Assembly: GCA_900107185.1 (NCBI GenBank)
Contig: FNPA01000002.1
Location: forward strand, 186,001-250,000
From: Ruminococcaceae bacterium YAD3003
Lineage (GTDB): Bacteria > Bacillota > Clostridia > Saccharofermentanales > Saccharofermentanaceae
Reading direction: 5' to 3'
DNA length: 64,000 nucleotides
Numbering within the stretch: position 1 is the first letter of the stretch; every line of letters starts with the position of its first letter. The notes below the pieces were generated by a model. It had not been told where the DNA came from. It searched no databases and saw only the letters and a list, made by a program, of their open reading frames with translations. Made by a program: the position numbers and the translations under genes. Positions 52,160 to 62,013 of this stretch are shown here, piece after piece.

Positions 52160-53337
52160 AAATATTGGCTATTCACAATTTCCATAGATCTGGTTCAGCT
52201 AGTGGTGATGATCAGGTTTTTAAATCTGAAACTGCTTTGCTTGAAGCTCATGGCAACGATATAATTCGTTACACTGTTTCTAATGATGATTTTGACAATT
52301 CAGGTGTTTTTGGAAAAATCGGATCTGTTTTTGGAATGCTTTGGTCAAATAAAAACTACAAAGCCGTTCTTCGTATTATTAGAGAACAGAAACCGGATGT
52401 GGTACATGTTCATACCTTTTTCCCGCTTTTGTCTCCTTCAATTCTATACGCCGCGAAGAAATGTAATGTTCCAGTTGTCGCTACTTTGCATGATACACGT
52501 TTTGTTTGTCCTTGTGCTACATCATTAAGAGGAAACGAGCTTTGTAATGAGTGTGGCGATGGGCACTATTTGCGCATGTGCAAATATGGATGTTTTAAGG
52601 GTTCAAAATTACAGAGTTTTATTGTTGCTTGTATTTTTAAATATCATAGGAAAAGACGTAGTTTTTATAATCAAATCGATAAATATATCTGCCTTAATGA
52701 TAACCAGATTAAACTCCTTGAAAATATAGGGTTTGATCGCACTAAAATTGTTAAGAAATATAATTTTGTTTCTGATGTTGATGCTAATATTTCTAATATT
52801 GATATTGAAGGTCTTCCTGAAAGATATGTCGTTTATTATGGCCGTATTGGTGAGGAAAAAGGCATCAGATTTCTTATGAATGCCTGGGATGAGGTGAATA
52901 TTCCTCTTGTAGTAATGGGTGGAGGACCTCTTGAAGATGACTTTAAACAGTGGAGCGATAGTAACTCTAGTGTCTTTTTTTTGGGATATACAGAACATAG
53001 TAAGTGTTTGAGTATTGTAAGAGGTTCTGATTTTGTTGTGTTTCCGTCTATATGGTATGAAGGCTGTTCGATGGTAGAGATTGAGACTATGTCTTTAGGC
53101 AAATCTATTATTGCAACTGATTTGGGTTTTTCTGAAGAAGCTATTATTGATAATTATAATGGAAAAAAGTTTTCGTTGGGTGATAAAAAAGGTTTTATAG
53201 ATTGTGTTAATTTTCTATGGAACAATCATAGTTTATTAAATGAAATGGGAATTAATGCCCGTTGTGAGTACGAAAAAAAATACGCTCCTGAAGAAAACTA
53301 TAATGAGTTAATAACTATATACAACGAGTTATTATGA
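52156..53337 (+). CDS. Family 4 glycosyltransferase
   Basis: GT-B enzyme of the GT4 family. N-terminal fold starts ILAIHNFHRSGSASGDDQVF, with PDVVHVHTFFPLLSPSIL; a cysteine-rich insert CNECGDGHYLRMCKYGC near residue 130 is seen in many relatives; the donor domain has YYGRIGEEKGIRFL and PSIWYEGCSMVEIETMSLG (E-x7-E). 393 aa. Overlaps the previous gene by ATGA. Substrate unknown. Confidence 0.9.
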   Translation: MKILAIHNFHRSGSASGDDQVFKSETALLEAHGNDIIRYTVSNDDFDNSGVFGKIGSVFGMLWSNKNYKAVLRIIREQKPDVVHVHTFFPLLSPSILYAAKKCNVPVVATLHDTRFVCPCATSLRGNELCNECGDGHYLRMCKYGCFKGSKLQSFIVACIFKYHRKRRSFYNQIDKYICLNDNQIKLLENIGFDRTKIVKKYNFVSDVDANISNIDIEGLPERYVVYYGRIGEEKGIRFLMNAWDEVNIPLVVMGGGPLEDDFKQWSDSNSSVFFLGYTEHSKCLSIVRGSDFVVFPSIWYEGCSMVEIETMSLGKSIIATDLGFSEEAIIDNYNGKKFSLGDKKGFIDCVNFLWNNHSLLNEMGINARCEYEKKYAPEENYNELITIYNELL

Positions 53338-53353
53338 TTAGAAAGGTTTACTG

Positions 53354-54310
53354 ATGATATATATAGAAATGTATGGGCGTTTAGGCAATCAATTTTTTAG
53401 ATATGCTGTAGCAAGATCGCTGCAATTAGACTTCTATCCAAATGAAAAGTTGATTATAAATTTTAATCAAGTTAATGAATCTGGTGTTAATGATTCCACG
53501 TTTCGTGATTATCTGCAAGATTATAATGTAGTTCCTTATGAAACATATAATAAAAAGGGAAAGGTAATGTGGAATGAAACTTCTCCAATTCAGAAGTTAA
53601 CCGCCGCGGCTTATTATTCTGGTTTAAAAAAATATACTCCTGCTGATATGAAGGAAGAGTATGTTTATGAGAAAAAATGGGCAAACAGATTGAATAAATA
53701 TGGATTATATTGGTTTAGAGATGGCTACTTTGATTTAGGTAAGAGTAATTGTTTAAATAAAATAGTTTCTGGTAATTTTGAAGCTCCAGGATATTTTGAT
53801 AAGTATAAAGATATACTAAAAGAGGAGTTTACACCTAAATATCCAAGAATAGAGAAGAATGCTAACTTATATGAAAAAATAGAGAAGAATGAGTCAGTTT
53901 GCGTATCTATTCGAAGAGGTGATTTTGAAACTAATACTGAGTTTAAGAAGATCCACAGTATTTGTAATCGAGATTATTTTTTAGAAGCAATAGAAAGGAT
54001 AAATGCTATTCTTGTTTCACGTGGTAAAAAGCCTGTATATATACTTTTTAGTGATGATATTGAATGGGCAAAGAATAATGTAATTACTGGTTATGAAACG
54101 TATTTTGAGGATGGTACGGATCCTGTTTGGGAGAAATTGAGAATGATGAGCCTGTGTAAACACTTTATTCTTTCTAATAGTACTTTTAGTTGGTGGTCAC
54201 AATATTTATCAGCCTCTATCAACAAAATTGTTGTATCACCTTCCAGACAATATAACAATAATTTTAAATCTCCTCTTATTGATGAAAATTGGGTTTTAAT
54301 TAAACGATAA
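53354..54310 (+). CDS. GT11-like alpha-1,2-fucosyltransferase
   Basis: Matches the GT11 family: MYGRLGNQFFRYAVARSLQ at the N-terminus, VSIRRGDFETN (the HxRRGDY donor motif, with S in place of H) near residue 182, YILFSDDIEWAK, and SNSTFSWWSQYLS. 318 aa, cytoplasmic. It probably adds fucose or a related 6-deoxy sugar in alpha-1,2 linkage. No GDP-fucose synthesis genes are in the window, so the donor must come from elsewhere. A GAAAGG site lies 8 bases before ATG 53354. Confidence 0.87.
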   Translation: MIYIEMYGRLGNQFFRYAVARSLQLDFYPNEKLIINFNQVNESGVNDSTFRDYLQDYNVVPYETYNKKGKVMWNETSPIQKLTAAAYYSGLKKYTPADMKEEYVYEKKWANRLNKYGLYWFRDGYFDLGKSNCLNKIVSGNFEAPGYFDKYKDILKEEFTPKYPRIEKNANLYEKIEKNESVCVSIRRGDFETNTEFKKIHSICNRDYFLEAIERINAILVSRGKKPVYILFSDDIEWAKNNVITGYETYFEDGTDPVWEKLRMMSLCKHFILSNSTFSWWSQYLSASINKIVVSPSRQYNNNFKSPLIDENWVLIKR

Positions 54311-54333
54311 TATCTTTTAGTTTGGTGTTTTAA

Positions 54334-55299
54334 ATGTGTTTTTTATCTGTCATAATTCCGGTTTATAATGTTGAAGAATACTTGGCACGCTGTATAAATA
54401 GTCTTATTAACCAAGAATATTTTGATAGAATTGAACTCCTTTTAATTGATGATGGTTCGAATGATTCAAGTGGGTCAATTTGTGATTCTTATAGTGGTAA
54501 ATACGAAAACATTAAAACTATTCATAAAGATAACGGCGGTTTATCTGATGCAAGAAATGTTGGAATAGGTATAGCTAAAGGTAAGTATTTAGCCTTTTTA
54601 GATTCTGATGATTATGTTTCTGATACATTTGTGGCTGATATGATTAATATATCTACGAATAATCAGGCTGACATAATTAGTTTTGGTTATATATATAAAC
54701 TTGAATCGAATGAATTAAAACTTAAGGGTGATAAAAAAATACAAGTAAAATCTCAATCAGAGATGATTGAAGATTTGATTAAAAACAAAATTGGTAATCA
54801 GATATGCTTTAATATCTATTTGTCATCATTGTTTAATGATGTTTCTTTTCCGTTAAATAGAGCTTATGAAGACATTGCAACCTTTTATAAACTCATTTTA
54901 AAATCTAGAGATTTTGTTACTGTTAATTATTCATATTATATCTACGATATTACTAATGAAAACTCGATAACTAAGCGACCATCACTAAAAAAAATGCAAG
55001 ATATGCTTACTTCTACTAATGAGCAATTTCATGCATTAAAGAGCTTTTTGGGATCTCAGAATTCGTTATTAACGTATTTAAAATATAATCTAATTGATAA
55101 GTATATTTATATATTTTTAAAAGTATATCGAGAAATCGGATGTAATGATGAAACAAAGCCTTTTTTAATTAATCTTGAAAAAGATATTGCCAATTTAATG
55201 CCCATATTTTTATTTAATTACGGCAATTATAGTATTAAGCGATATCTTTATTATGTTTTTTATCATAGAAGAATTAAAAATAATCTATTGAGTTCTTAA
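54334..55299 (+). CDS. Family 2 glycosyltransferase
   Basis: GT-A enzyme: IIPVYNVEEYLARCINSL, LIDDGSNDSSG, DNGGLSDARNVGI and the DxD-type FLDSDDYVS. 321 aa; the last 120 residues are divergent, basic and hydrophobic. Starts ATG 54334 with a poor ribosome binding site. Sugar specificity unknown. Confidence 0.88.
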   Translation: MCFLSVIIPVYNVEEYLARCINSLINQEYFDRIELLLIDDGSNDSSGSICDSYSGKYENIKTIHKDNGGLSDARNVGIGIAKGKYLAFLDSDDYVSDTFVADMINISTNNQADIISFGYIYKLESNELKLKGDKKIQVKSQSEMIEDLIKNKIGNQICFNIYLSSLFNDVSFPLNRAYEDIATFYKLILKSRDFVTVNYSYYIYDITNENSITKRPSLKKMQDMLTSTNEQFHALKSFLGSQNSLLTYLKYNLIDKYIYIFLKVYREIGCNDETKPFLINLEKDIANLMPIFLFNYGNYSIKRYLYYVFYHRRIKNNLLSS

Positions 55300-55340
55300 T
55301 TAATTATGAAAGAATTCGTTGTTAACAATTCATTAATCAT

Positions 55341-56654
55341 ATGGTATTAGCAATTAGAAAATCAAAGAGTCATATAATAAAGTTATTAGTTTTATTTCAA
55401 CTGTATTATGTTTGTTTTGTACAGTTGCTAATTGATCATGGTTTCCCAAGGTCATTAACTCTAGTTTGTGATTTTATTAATTGTCTGCTTTTTTTCTGTT
55501 TAATTGCTTATTATGGAAAAACGATTAGGATTATTAGATCGTTAAAGCCATATTATGTTTTATTTTCTTTGTTTTTCTTTATGGGTACTTTATCTGCGTT
55601 ATTATATGGTTTTAATATTGTCTTATGGTTGTGGTCATTTAGAAATTTTGGAAGGTTTTTATTGTTTTTTACATCTTGTTTAGTTTTTTTGGAATCTAAA
55701 GATTATGAACTATTAAGAAGATCGTTTTATGTAATTGGTCATATTTGCTTTTTACTATGCTTATATCAATTCTTTGTTTTAAAGTTAAGAGGCGATTATA
55801 TAGGAGGTGTTTTTGGTACTAATCATGGTGTGGCGAATACTTGGATTAATGTTTTTATTATTGTTCTTTTTACTTTTTCAATAACCGATTGGTTTAGCTC
55901 GGGAAAGGGAGGACTAAAGTTTTTAATTGTAGTTTTAGAAAGTGCAGTTATTGCTGTAGTGGGAGAGTTAAAATTCTTATTCCTTGAGATTATTATTATA
56001 ATTCTATTATGTTTCATTCTATTCATTAAAACTTACAAACGATTTTATAAATCTCTTTTTGTTTCTTTTCTTGGTATCATTGTTCTTTGTATTACTATTC
56101 CTGTATTGTATAAAATGTTTCCTATGTTTAGAAATTTCTTTACATTTGATACATTGGTTAAAACAGCTACAGAAAGTTATACTGGGAACGGAGATTTAGG
56201 TAGACTTACAGCTATTCATGATATCTCTGAAAATATATTTGATAGAGATTTGTTTAAAATACTATTTGGTATTGGCCTAGGTAATGGCGAGTATTCCGGT
56301 CAACAAACATTTTTACAGAGTGAGTTCTACATAAAGTATCAATATACCAATTACAATTGGTTTACTGATGCTATTATTATGGTTCAAAATGGACTTTTGG
56401 GGGTGTTTTTATATCTTTTTGGTCTATTATATCTTTTGAGTATCCAGATTCGTTACTTAAATAATTCAAAAAATATAGACAATAGTGTCTATTCAAGTTT
56501 TATATTGATAGTATTGTGTTTTTTCTTGTTTTTCTATAATTTATCGTTAAATTGCGAGATAGCTTATTTGATGTATGCTTTTGTATCTTTTGGTATTTCA
56601 CAATGTGTTCTAAAACGCAAGTTTGATACAGATAAAGGTGTTCTTACGGAGTAA
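55341..56654 (+). CDS. wzy: Wzy-like O-antigen/capsule polymerase
   Basis: Very hydrophobic 437-aa protein with about eleven membrane segments and one larger outer loop (about residues 290-345, with FGIGLGNGEYSGQ and FYIKYQYTNYNWFTDAI), the layout of Wzy polymerases and O-antigen ligases. The short sequence identity typical of Wzy means the call rests on topology and context. The ATG at 55341 has no clear Shine-Dalgarno; a 14-codon ORF (55306-55350) ends across the start and could couple translation. Confidence 0.78.
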   Translation: MVLAIRKSKSHIIKLLVLFQLYYVCFVQLLIDHGFPRSLTLVCDFINCLLFFCLIAYYGKTIRIIRSLKPYYVLFSLFFFMGTLSALLYGFNIVLWLWSFRNFGRFLLFFTSCLVFLESKDYELLRRSFYVIGHICFLLCLYQFFVLKLRGDYIGGVFGTNHGVANTWINVFIIVLFTFSITDWFSSGKGGLKFLIVVLESAVIAVVGELKFLFLEIIIIILLCFILFIKTYKRFYKSLFVSFLGIIVLCITIPVLYKMFPMFRNFFTFDTLVKTATESYTGNGDLGRLTAIHDISENIFDRDLFKILFGIGLGNGEYSGQQTFLQSEFYIKYQYTNYNWFTDAIIMVQNGLLGVFLYLFGLLYLLSIQIRYLNNSKNIDNSVYSSFILIVLCFFLFFYNLSLNCEIAYLMYAFVSFGISQCVLKRKFDTDKGVLTE

Positions 56655-56658
56655 ATAT

Positions 56659-57615
56659 ATGATTTCAATAATTATTCCTGCTTATAATTCTGAACTTTAT
56701 ATAGCACAATGCATAGAAAGCATTCTGCATCAAACTTTTTCAGATTTTGAAGTTATAATAATTGATGATGGTTCTACTGATAGGACTTCGAGTATATCTC
56801 GGGAGTATAGTTTAAATGATTCTAGAATTAAAATAATAACAATTGAAAACTCAGGTGTTTCTAATGCTCGGAATATTGGTCTTCGAATAGCTGCCGGTGA
56901 TTTTATTACATTTGTAGATTCAGATGATGTTGTATCACCTATATATTTAGAAGTTCTTTACGATCTGATTAAAGATAATAGTATTTCAATTTGCAAGTTA
57001 GTGGATTTTAGTAATGGGGAAAATCCTGAATTTTCTATTAGTAATAATTCTGTTTTTATTGAGAGCGCATCTGATTTTGATTTCACTGACGATTATTCAC
57101 ACTCGACTGCTACTGCTGTTTTATTTAGCAAAGATTGTGTTAGTGGTATTAATTTTTGTAGTGATTTGTATGTAGCTGAAGATTCTTTGTTTTTTTTTCA
57201 AGCTTTGTTGAAAGCGAAAGGGATAATTGTTTCTAATTCATGTTTATATGGATACAGAAGACAATGTAGTTCTGTAACTGGTAGTAAGAAATATGGTGAT
57301 AAAGAATTTACTGAAATTGATGCATGGAATTTAATTTGCAAATTGGCTGACGATAAAAACAATAATTCTGCTCTTGCTGTTTCAAGTCATATTGTTCTAG
57401 GTTTTAATGCTTATAAAGGCCTAAAGTATCTTCGTCATAGAGATTTTGAAAACTATTATAGATGGAACACTTGTATTAGTGTTATGAAAAAACAATGTCC
57501 TTATGTTAAAAAATCAAAGTTAAGTAAATTTAAAGTATTGCGCTACTGTTTTACGTCGCGCTTTCCTGCTGTTGGTGTTGGTATATATAATTTTGCGAAT
57601 AGATTGAGGGGATGA
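56659..57615 (+). CDS. Family 2 glycosyltransferase
   Basis: GT-A enzyme: IIIPAYNSELYIAQCIESIL, IDDGSTDRTSS, NSGVSNARNIGLR and VDSDDVVS. 318 aa from ATG 56659, which follows ACGGAG by 7 bases; a longer frame from 56623 overlaps wzy and lacks a site. The gene is directly followed by the pyruvyl transferase with a four-base overlap. Confidence 0.88.
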   Translation: MISIIIPAYNSELYIAQCIESILHQTFSDFEVIIIDDGSTDRTSSISREYSLNDSRIKIITIENSGVSNARNIGLRIAAGDFITFVDSDDVVSPIYLEVLYDLIKDNSISICKLVDFSNGENPEFSISNNSVFIESASDFDFTDDYSHSTATAVLFSKDCVSGINFCSDLYVAEDSLFFFQALLKAKGIIVSNSCLYGYRRQCSSVTGSKKYGDKEFTEIDAWNLICKLADDKNNNSALAVSSHIVLGFNAYKGLKYLRHRDFENYYRWNTCISVMKKQCPYVKKSKLSKFKVLRYCFTSRFPAVGVGIYNFANRLRG

Positions 57616-58706
57616 ATATTATGAATAAACGAGTTGGTATTATTACCTTTCATTGTTCATTTAATTACGGATCTGTATTACAGGCGTATGCTTTGCAAGA
57701 ATTTATTGCTAGTTTAGGTTATAAGTCTAAAATAATTAATTATATCGACAAAGCAGATTTTGAACAGTATAGATTGTTTCGTACAAATAGTTATAAAAAT
57801 AATCCTAAGATTGTTTTAGCTGATATTGTGTTTTTCCTACAACACAGACGTAGAAAGGTTTCTTTTGAGAGTTTTCAGAAGAATCATTTTAGGTTAACTG
57901 AAACCTTTCGTTCTGAGTGTGATTTATCTAAATTAAATAGTGTTTTTGATATTTTTGTTTGTGGTGGTGATCAAATCTGGAATTTAAATTGTACGAACGG
58001 AATAAATGGACCGTATTTCCTTTCTTTTGTTAATGAATCTAAAAAGCTAATTAGTTATGCGCCTAGCATGGCTAGTGACTCTTTTGATTCTCATTATGAT
58101 AATGATCTGAGAAAACTATTGATGAGATTTAATTCAATATCAGTGAGAGAAAGAGATTCCGTAGCATATGTTGAGCGATTAATATCCAAAAAGGTTACTT
58201 GTGCTATAGATCCTACATTTCTTATGGAACGCTCTTTCTATGAATCGTTAATTGTGAATCCGAATGAACATAAGCATTACGTTTTTGCTTATATGATCGC
58301 AGACGATGAAAGATTAATAGATTATTTAATGTCTTTAGCTGAAAGTGGTGTTAAAGTGTATTTCTTAAGTTTACATTGTTATAGCTCTTTAAAAGTAAAG
58401 AATTTATATGGTATATCTCCCGAAAAGTTTTTAGGATATATTAAGTACGCTGACTATGTAGTAACAAATTCTTTTCACGCTACTATTTTTTCCATTATTT
58501 TTGAAAAGCGATTTTTAGTATTTAATAAAGGAGCATCGTCTTCTAGAATTAGCAATTTGTTAGATACACTAAATTTAAATGAAAGAACAGATTTATCTTG
58601 TATTAATAATTCAATTGATTATAACCAGGTAAATTCTGTGCTAGAAAAATGGAAATATGAATCAAAAGAATATCTCATTAAAGCGTTAGGACATGAACAT
58701 GAGTAA
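57612..58706 (+). CDS. Polysaccharide pyruvyl transferase family protein
   Basis: Adds a pyruvate ketal to a sugar from phosphoenolpyruvate in related enzymes. Family blocks: GIITFHCSFNYGSVLQAYAL, VCGGDQIWNLNC, SYAPSMASDSF, ISVRERDSV, CAIDPTFLM and VTNSFHATIFSI. 364 aa. ATG 57612 overlaps the previous stop (ATGA) with GAGGGG upstream; an in-frame ATG at 57621 is also possible. It would give the glycan a negative charge. Confidence 0.87.
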   Translation: MNIMNKRVGIITFHCSFNYGSVLQAYALQEFIASLGYKSKIINYIDKADFEQYRLFRTNSYKNNPKIVLADIVFFLQHRRRKVSFESFQKNHFRLTETFRSECDLSKLNSVFDIFVCGGDQIWNLNCTNGINGPYFLSFVNESKKLISYAPSMASDSFDSHYDNDLRKLLMRFNSISVRERDSVAYVERLISKKVTCAIDPTFLMERSFYESLIVNPNEHKHYVFAYMIADDERLIDYLMSLAESGVKVYFLSLHCYSSLKVKNLYGISPEKFLGYIKYADYVVTNSFHATIFSIIFEKRFLVFNKGASSSRISNLLDTLNLNERTDLSCINNSIDYNQVNSVLEKWKYESKEYLIKALGHEHE

Positions 58707-60132
58707 TAAATCTGATGTTAGAGGAAAGTATTTAGTAAAGAATACTGCAATTTTTGCTTTGGGGAATATTGCCACTAAATTCATAACTTTTTTTTTGGTC
58801 CCGTTGTATACCAATGCTTTGTCTAAACCAGAGTACGGAATCGTTGATCTTGTTAGTACTATAAGTATTGTTTTGGCACCTATTTTAATATTGAATATTA
58901 ATGAAGCAGTAATGCGTTTTTCTCTAGATAAAAATGCCGATTATGAACGAATTATGAGCATTGGTTTATCTGCTCTTGTAGGTGGAATTCTCATAGGTAT
59001 TGCTGTCATTCCAATTTCCTCATTGTTTAACAGCATATCATCATTGGGGCTATTAATTTATTTATATACTATTTCGCTTGGCTCAAGCCAGTTGTTTCTA
59101 TCTTATTTGCGTGGTAGAGAGAAATTGATTTTGTATTCTATTGGCAATTTTTTAAACACCCTACTTATAGCAATCTTTAATATTCTGTTTTTGCTATATT
59201 TCAAACTTGGTGTAAAGGGGTATATATATGCGTTTATTCTTTCATACACTATTACAGCTATATATGCTTTTATTGCAGCTAATATTAGTAGAGTTATTAT
59301 CAAATTTAAGTTTGATATTATGCTTGCTAAACAGATGGTTAAGTATTCAGTTGTATTGATTCCGAATACCTTTATGTGGTGGATTATGAATTCATCTGAC
59401 AGGGTAATGGTTACTTACTATTTAGGGGCTGCGGCCAATGGTGTTTATGCAATTTCAAATAAACTCCCATCTTTGATTTCTTTGTTTGCAAGTGTTTTTA
59501 GTCAGGCTTGGAGTTATTCTGCTGTGCGTGAAGACGGTTCTGTAGATGAGAGTGAATACAGTAATAGTGTTTTTAAAATGTTTATTTCTGTTGTTATGCT
59601 TTGCGGAATAGGACTGCTTACTGTAATTAAAGTTTTTCTATATTATTATGTTGCAGAATCATTTTTTGAAGCTTGGAAATACACGCCATTTTTGATTATC
59701 GGTTGTGTTTATTTGGCATTAGCAACATTTATGTCTACTAGTTATACGGTACATAAAGATAGTTTTGGTTTCCTTTTTTCTGCTGCTTTTGGGGCCTCAT
59801 TAAATGTTGTTTTAAACTTTATGCTTATTTTAACTGTCGGAATTCAAGGAGCAGCAATTGCAACTTGTATAAGTTATATTGCTGTGTTTTTATTTAGGCT
59901 TTTTCATACTAGAAAGTATTTATATTATAATGTGAATATAAAAGAATTCTATTTTGGTACTATAATGATGATTATTACAACAATTCTTATGTTTGTTGAT
60001 AATATATACGGTTTCTTATTTCAATTTTTGATTTTAGCGATTTCTCTGATTTTTTACTATAAATCATGGATGCCTCTTATTTCGAAATTCTATATGTTAA
60101 TCAAAGGAAAAATGCAAAATGGAGCAAAATAA
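58693..60132 (+). CDS. wzx: Wzx-type polysaccharide flippase
   Basis: MOP-superfamily exporter that flips undecaprenyl-linked repeat units. 479 aa with about 12-14 membrane helices; N-terminal LVKNTAIFALGNIATKFITF and LVPLYTNALSKPEYGIVDL are typical. It overlaps the end of the pyruvyl transferase gene by 14 bases and the next gene by 14 bases. With Wzy and the Wzz-like protein it completes a Wzx/Wzy-dependent pathway. Confidence 0.92.
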   Translation: MNMSNKSDVRGKYLVKNTAIFALGNIATKFITFFLVPLYTNALSKPEYGIVDLVSTISIVLAPILILNINEAVMRFSLDKNADYERIMSIGLSALVGGILIGIAVIPISSLFNSISSLGLLIYLYTISLGSSQLFLSYLRGREKLILYSIGNFLNTLLIAIFNILFLLYFKLGVKGYIYAFILSYTITAIYAFIAANISRVIIKFKFDIMLAKQMVKYSVVLIPNTFMWWIMNSSDRVMVTYYLGAAANGVYAISNKLPSLISLFASVFSQAWSYSAVREDGSVDESEYSNSVFKMFISVVMLCGIGLLTVIKVFLYYYVAESFFEAWKYTPFLIIGCVYLALATFMSTSYTVHKDSFGFLFSAAFGASLNVVLNFMLILTVGIQGAAIATCISYIAVFLFRLFHTRKYLYYNVNIKEFYFGTIMMIITTILMFVDNIYGFLFQFLILAISLIFYYKSWMPLISKFYMLIKGKMQNGAK

Positions 60133-61099
60133 TAAAGTGTCAATTATTGTGCCTGTCTATAATGTTGAGAATTATATCTATGAATGTGTTAATTCATTAA
60201 TGCATCAGGATTATAATAATATAGAGATTATTCTTGTTGATGATGGATCACCGGATAAAAGTGGTGAAATATTAGATAGACTTAAACTTTTAGATGAACG
60301 AATTATAGTTGTTCACAAGTTGAATGAAGGAGTTTCTTCTGCTAGAAATGCTGGCCTAAAAATAGCTAGCGGTGATTATTTAATGTTTGTTGATGGCGAT
60401 GATTGGGTTGATCCTAATTATGTTTCATATTTTCTATCTCTTGTTAAGAATAATAAATGCATGATTGGTATTAATAGAAATAATTATTATGTGAATAATA
60501 GTAAATCATCTGATGATATAAGTATTGTAACTGCTGAGAAAGCTATTGAGTGGATCTATTCAGGAGACATTTTCGTTGCTGTATGGAACAAAATTTATAG
60601 TAGTAAATTGGTTAAAAACAATAATATATTTTTTAATCAGGATATATGGTTTGGTGAAGGTATGTTATTTAACATTGAGTGTCTTCAATTTGTTGACTCA
60701 GTTGTTGTTGGCGAAAAAACTGTATATCATCAGGTTTACAACGTTAATAGTGCTATGAGAAAATTTAATTTAGATAGTTACTTGTGTGGGATTCGATCTT
60801 TAGATATCCAACGAGGAATCTGGAAGAAAAGAACGAATGATATTGAGAGAGAGTGGTTGTTTCATAGGTTTATGTATAACAGATATATAATCGTTGGACT
60901 TGTCGAGACAAATACTTTAAAAGAACATGCTTCAATTTATAAAGAGTGTGTACGAAATATTAGAAAGAATATGACATTAGTAGTAAAGAGAGAGAAGTCC
61001 TTTAAACACAAAATTGGTTGGATTTGTTTTTGTATATTTCCAAGACTCATGGCCAAAAGAGAAATTAGAATAAAAATGAGGTTTGTTGGAGAAACATAA
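60119..61099 (+). CDS. Family 2 glycosyltransferase
   Basis: GT-A enzyme: IIVPVYNVENYIYECVNSL, LVDDGSPDKSGEIL, NEGVSSARNAGLK and FVDGDDWVD. 326 aa. It is the third GT2 enzyme and the fifth glycosyltransferase after the initiating transferase if the GT11 gene is counted among them with the two GT4 genes, six in all. It is the last clearly A+T-rich gene; its stop overlaps rfbD by one base. Confidence 0.88.
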   Translation: MEQNNKVSIIVPVYNVENYIYECVNSLMHQDYNNIEIILVDDGSPDKSGEILDRLKLLDERIIVVHKLNEGVSSARNAGLKIASGDYLMFVDGDDWVDPNYVSYFLSLVKNNKCMIGINRNNYYVNNSKSSDDISIVTAEKAIEWIYSGDIFVAVWNKIYSSKLVKNNNIFFNQDIWFGEGMLFNIECLQFVDSVVVGEKTVYHQVYNVNSAMRKFNLDSYLCGIRSLDIQRGIWKKRTNDIEREWLFHRFMYNRYIIVGLVETNTLKEHASIYKECVRNIRKNMTLVVKREKSFKHKIGWICFCIFPRLMAKREIRIKMRFVGET

Positions 61100-62013
61100 T
61101 GAAATTATTTGTTACCGGTGTTTGCGGCCAATTAGGTCATGATGTAGTAAATAATGCTATTGCCAGAGGTTATGAAGCTGTAGGTTCTGATATTCAACCT
61201 ATATATTCAGGTATTGCCGATGGCAGTGCTGTAACTTCAGCTCCTTATGTTCAACTTGATATCACAGACAGAGATGCTGTTCTTTCTGCAATAGAAGAGA
61301 TCAGACCAGATGCAATAATTCATTGTGCTGCATGGACAGCTGTAGATGCTGCAGAGGAAGAAGAAAATAAGGCTAAGGTTCATTCTATTAATGTAGATGG
61401 AACTAAGAATATTGCTGATGCTGCTAAGTCAGTTGACGCTAAGATGCTTTATCTCTCTACTGATTATGTTTTTGATGGTAAAGGCGACAGACCTTGGGAA
61501 CCGGATGACAAGTGCTATGCACCTCTTAATGTTTATGGTCAGAGTAAACTTGACGGTGAATTAGCAGTATCTGGAACTCTTGATAAGTTCTTTATTGTAA
61601 GAATAGCTTGGGTATTTGGTCTTAATGGTAAGAACTTCATTAAGACAATGATCAATGTAGGGAAGACTCATGATACTGTAAGAGTAGTTAATGATCAGAT
61701 AGGAACCCCAACGTACACATTGGATCTTTCCAGACTTTTGGTTGATATGGTAGCAACTGATAAGTATGGTTACTATCATGCTACAAACGAAGGTGGTTAT
61801 ATTTCATGGTATGATTTCTGTGTTGAGTTCTATAAGCAATATGGACTTGATACTAAGGTAATCCCGGTTACTACTACGGAATACGGATTGTCAAAGGCAG
61901 CAAGACCTGAAAATAGCAGATTAGATAAGAGTAAGCTTGTAGAAGCTGGGTTTACACCGTTGCCTGACTGGAAAGATGCAGTAAGTAGATATTTGGCGGA
62001 GGCAGAACTGTAA
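61099..62013 (+). CDS. rfbD: dTDP-4-dehydrorhamnose reductase
   Basis: Last step of dTDP-L-rhamnose synthesis. SDR features: FVTGVCGQLGHDVVN (NAD(P)H loop), HCAAWTAVDAAEEE, LSTDYVFDG and YGQSKLDGE (the Y-x3-K pair). 304 aa. ATG 61099 overlaps the glycosyltransferase stop (TAATG). Base use returns to the more even style of the housekeeping genes. Confidence 0.95.
   Translation: MKLFVTGVCGQLGHDVVNNAIARGYEAVGSDIQPIYSGIADGSAVTSAPYVQLDITDRDAVLSAIEEIRPDAIIHCAAWTAVDAAEEEENKAKVHSINVDGTKNIADAAKSVDAKMLYLSTDYVFDGKGDRPWEPDDKCYAPLNVYGQSKLDGELAVSGTLDKFFIVRIAWVFGLNGKNFIKTMINVGKTHDTVRVVNDQIGTPTYTLDLSRLLVDMVATDKYGYYHATNEGGYISWYDFCVEFYKQYGLDTKVIPVTTTEYGLSKAARPENSRLDKSKLVEAGFTPLPDWKDAVSRYLAEAEL

Noticed and set aside
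55306-55350. 14-codon ORF before wzy as a real gene
   Set aside because: Too short and without a ribosome binding site to call; noted only as a possible coupling device.
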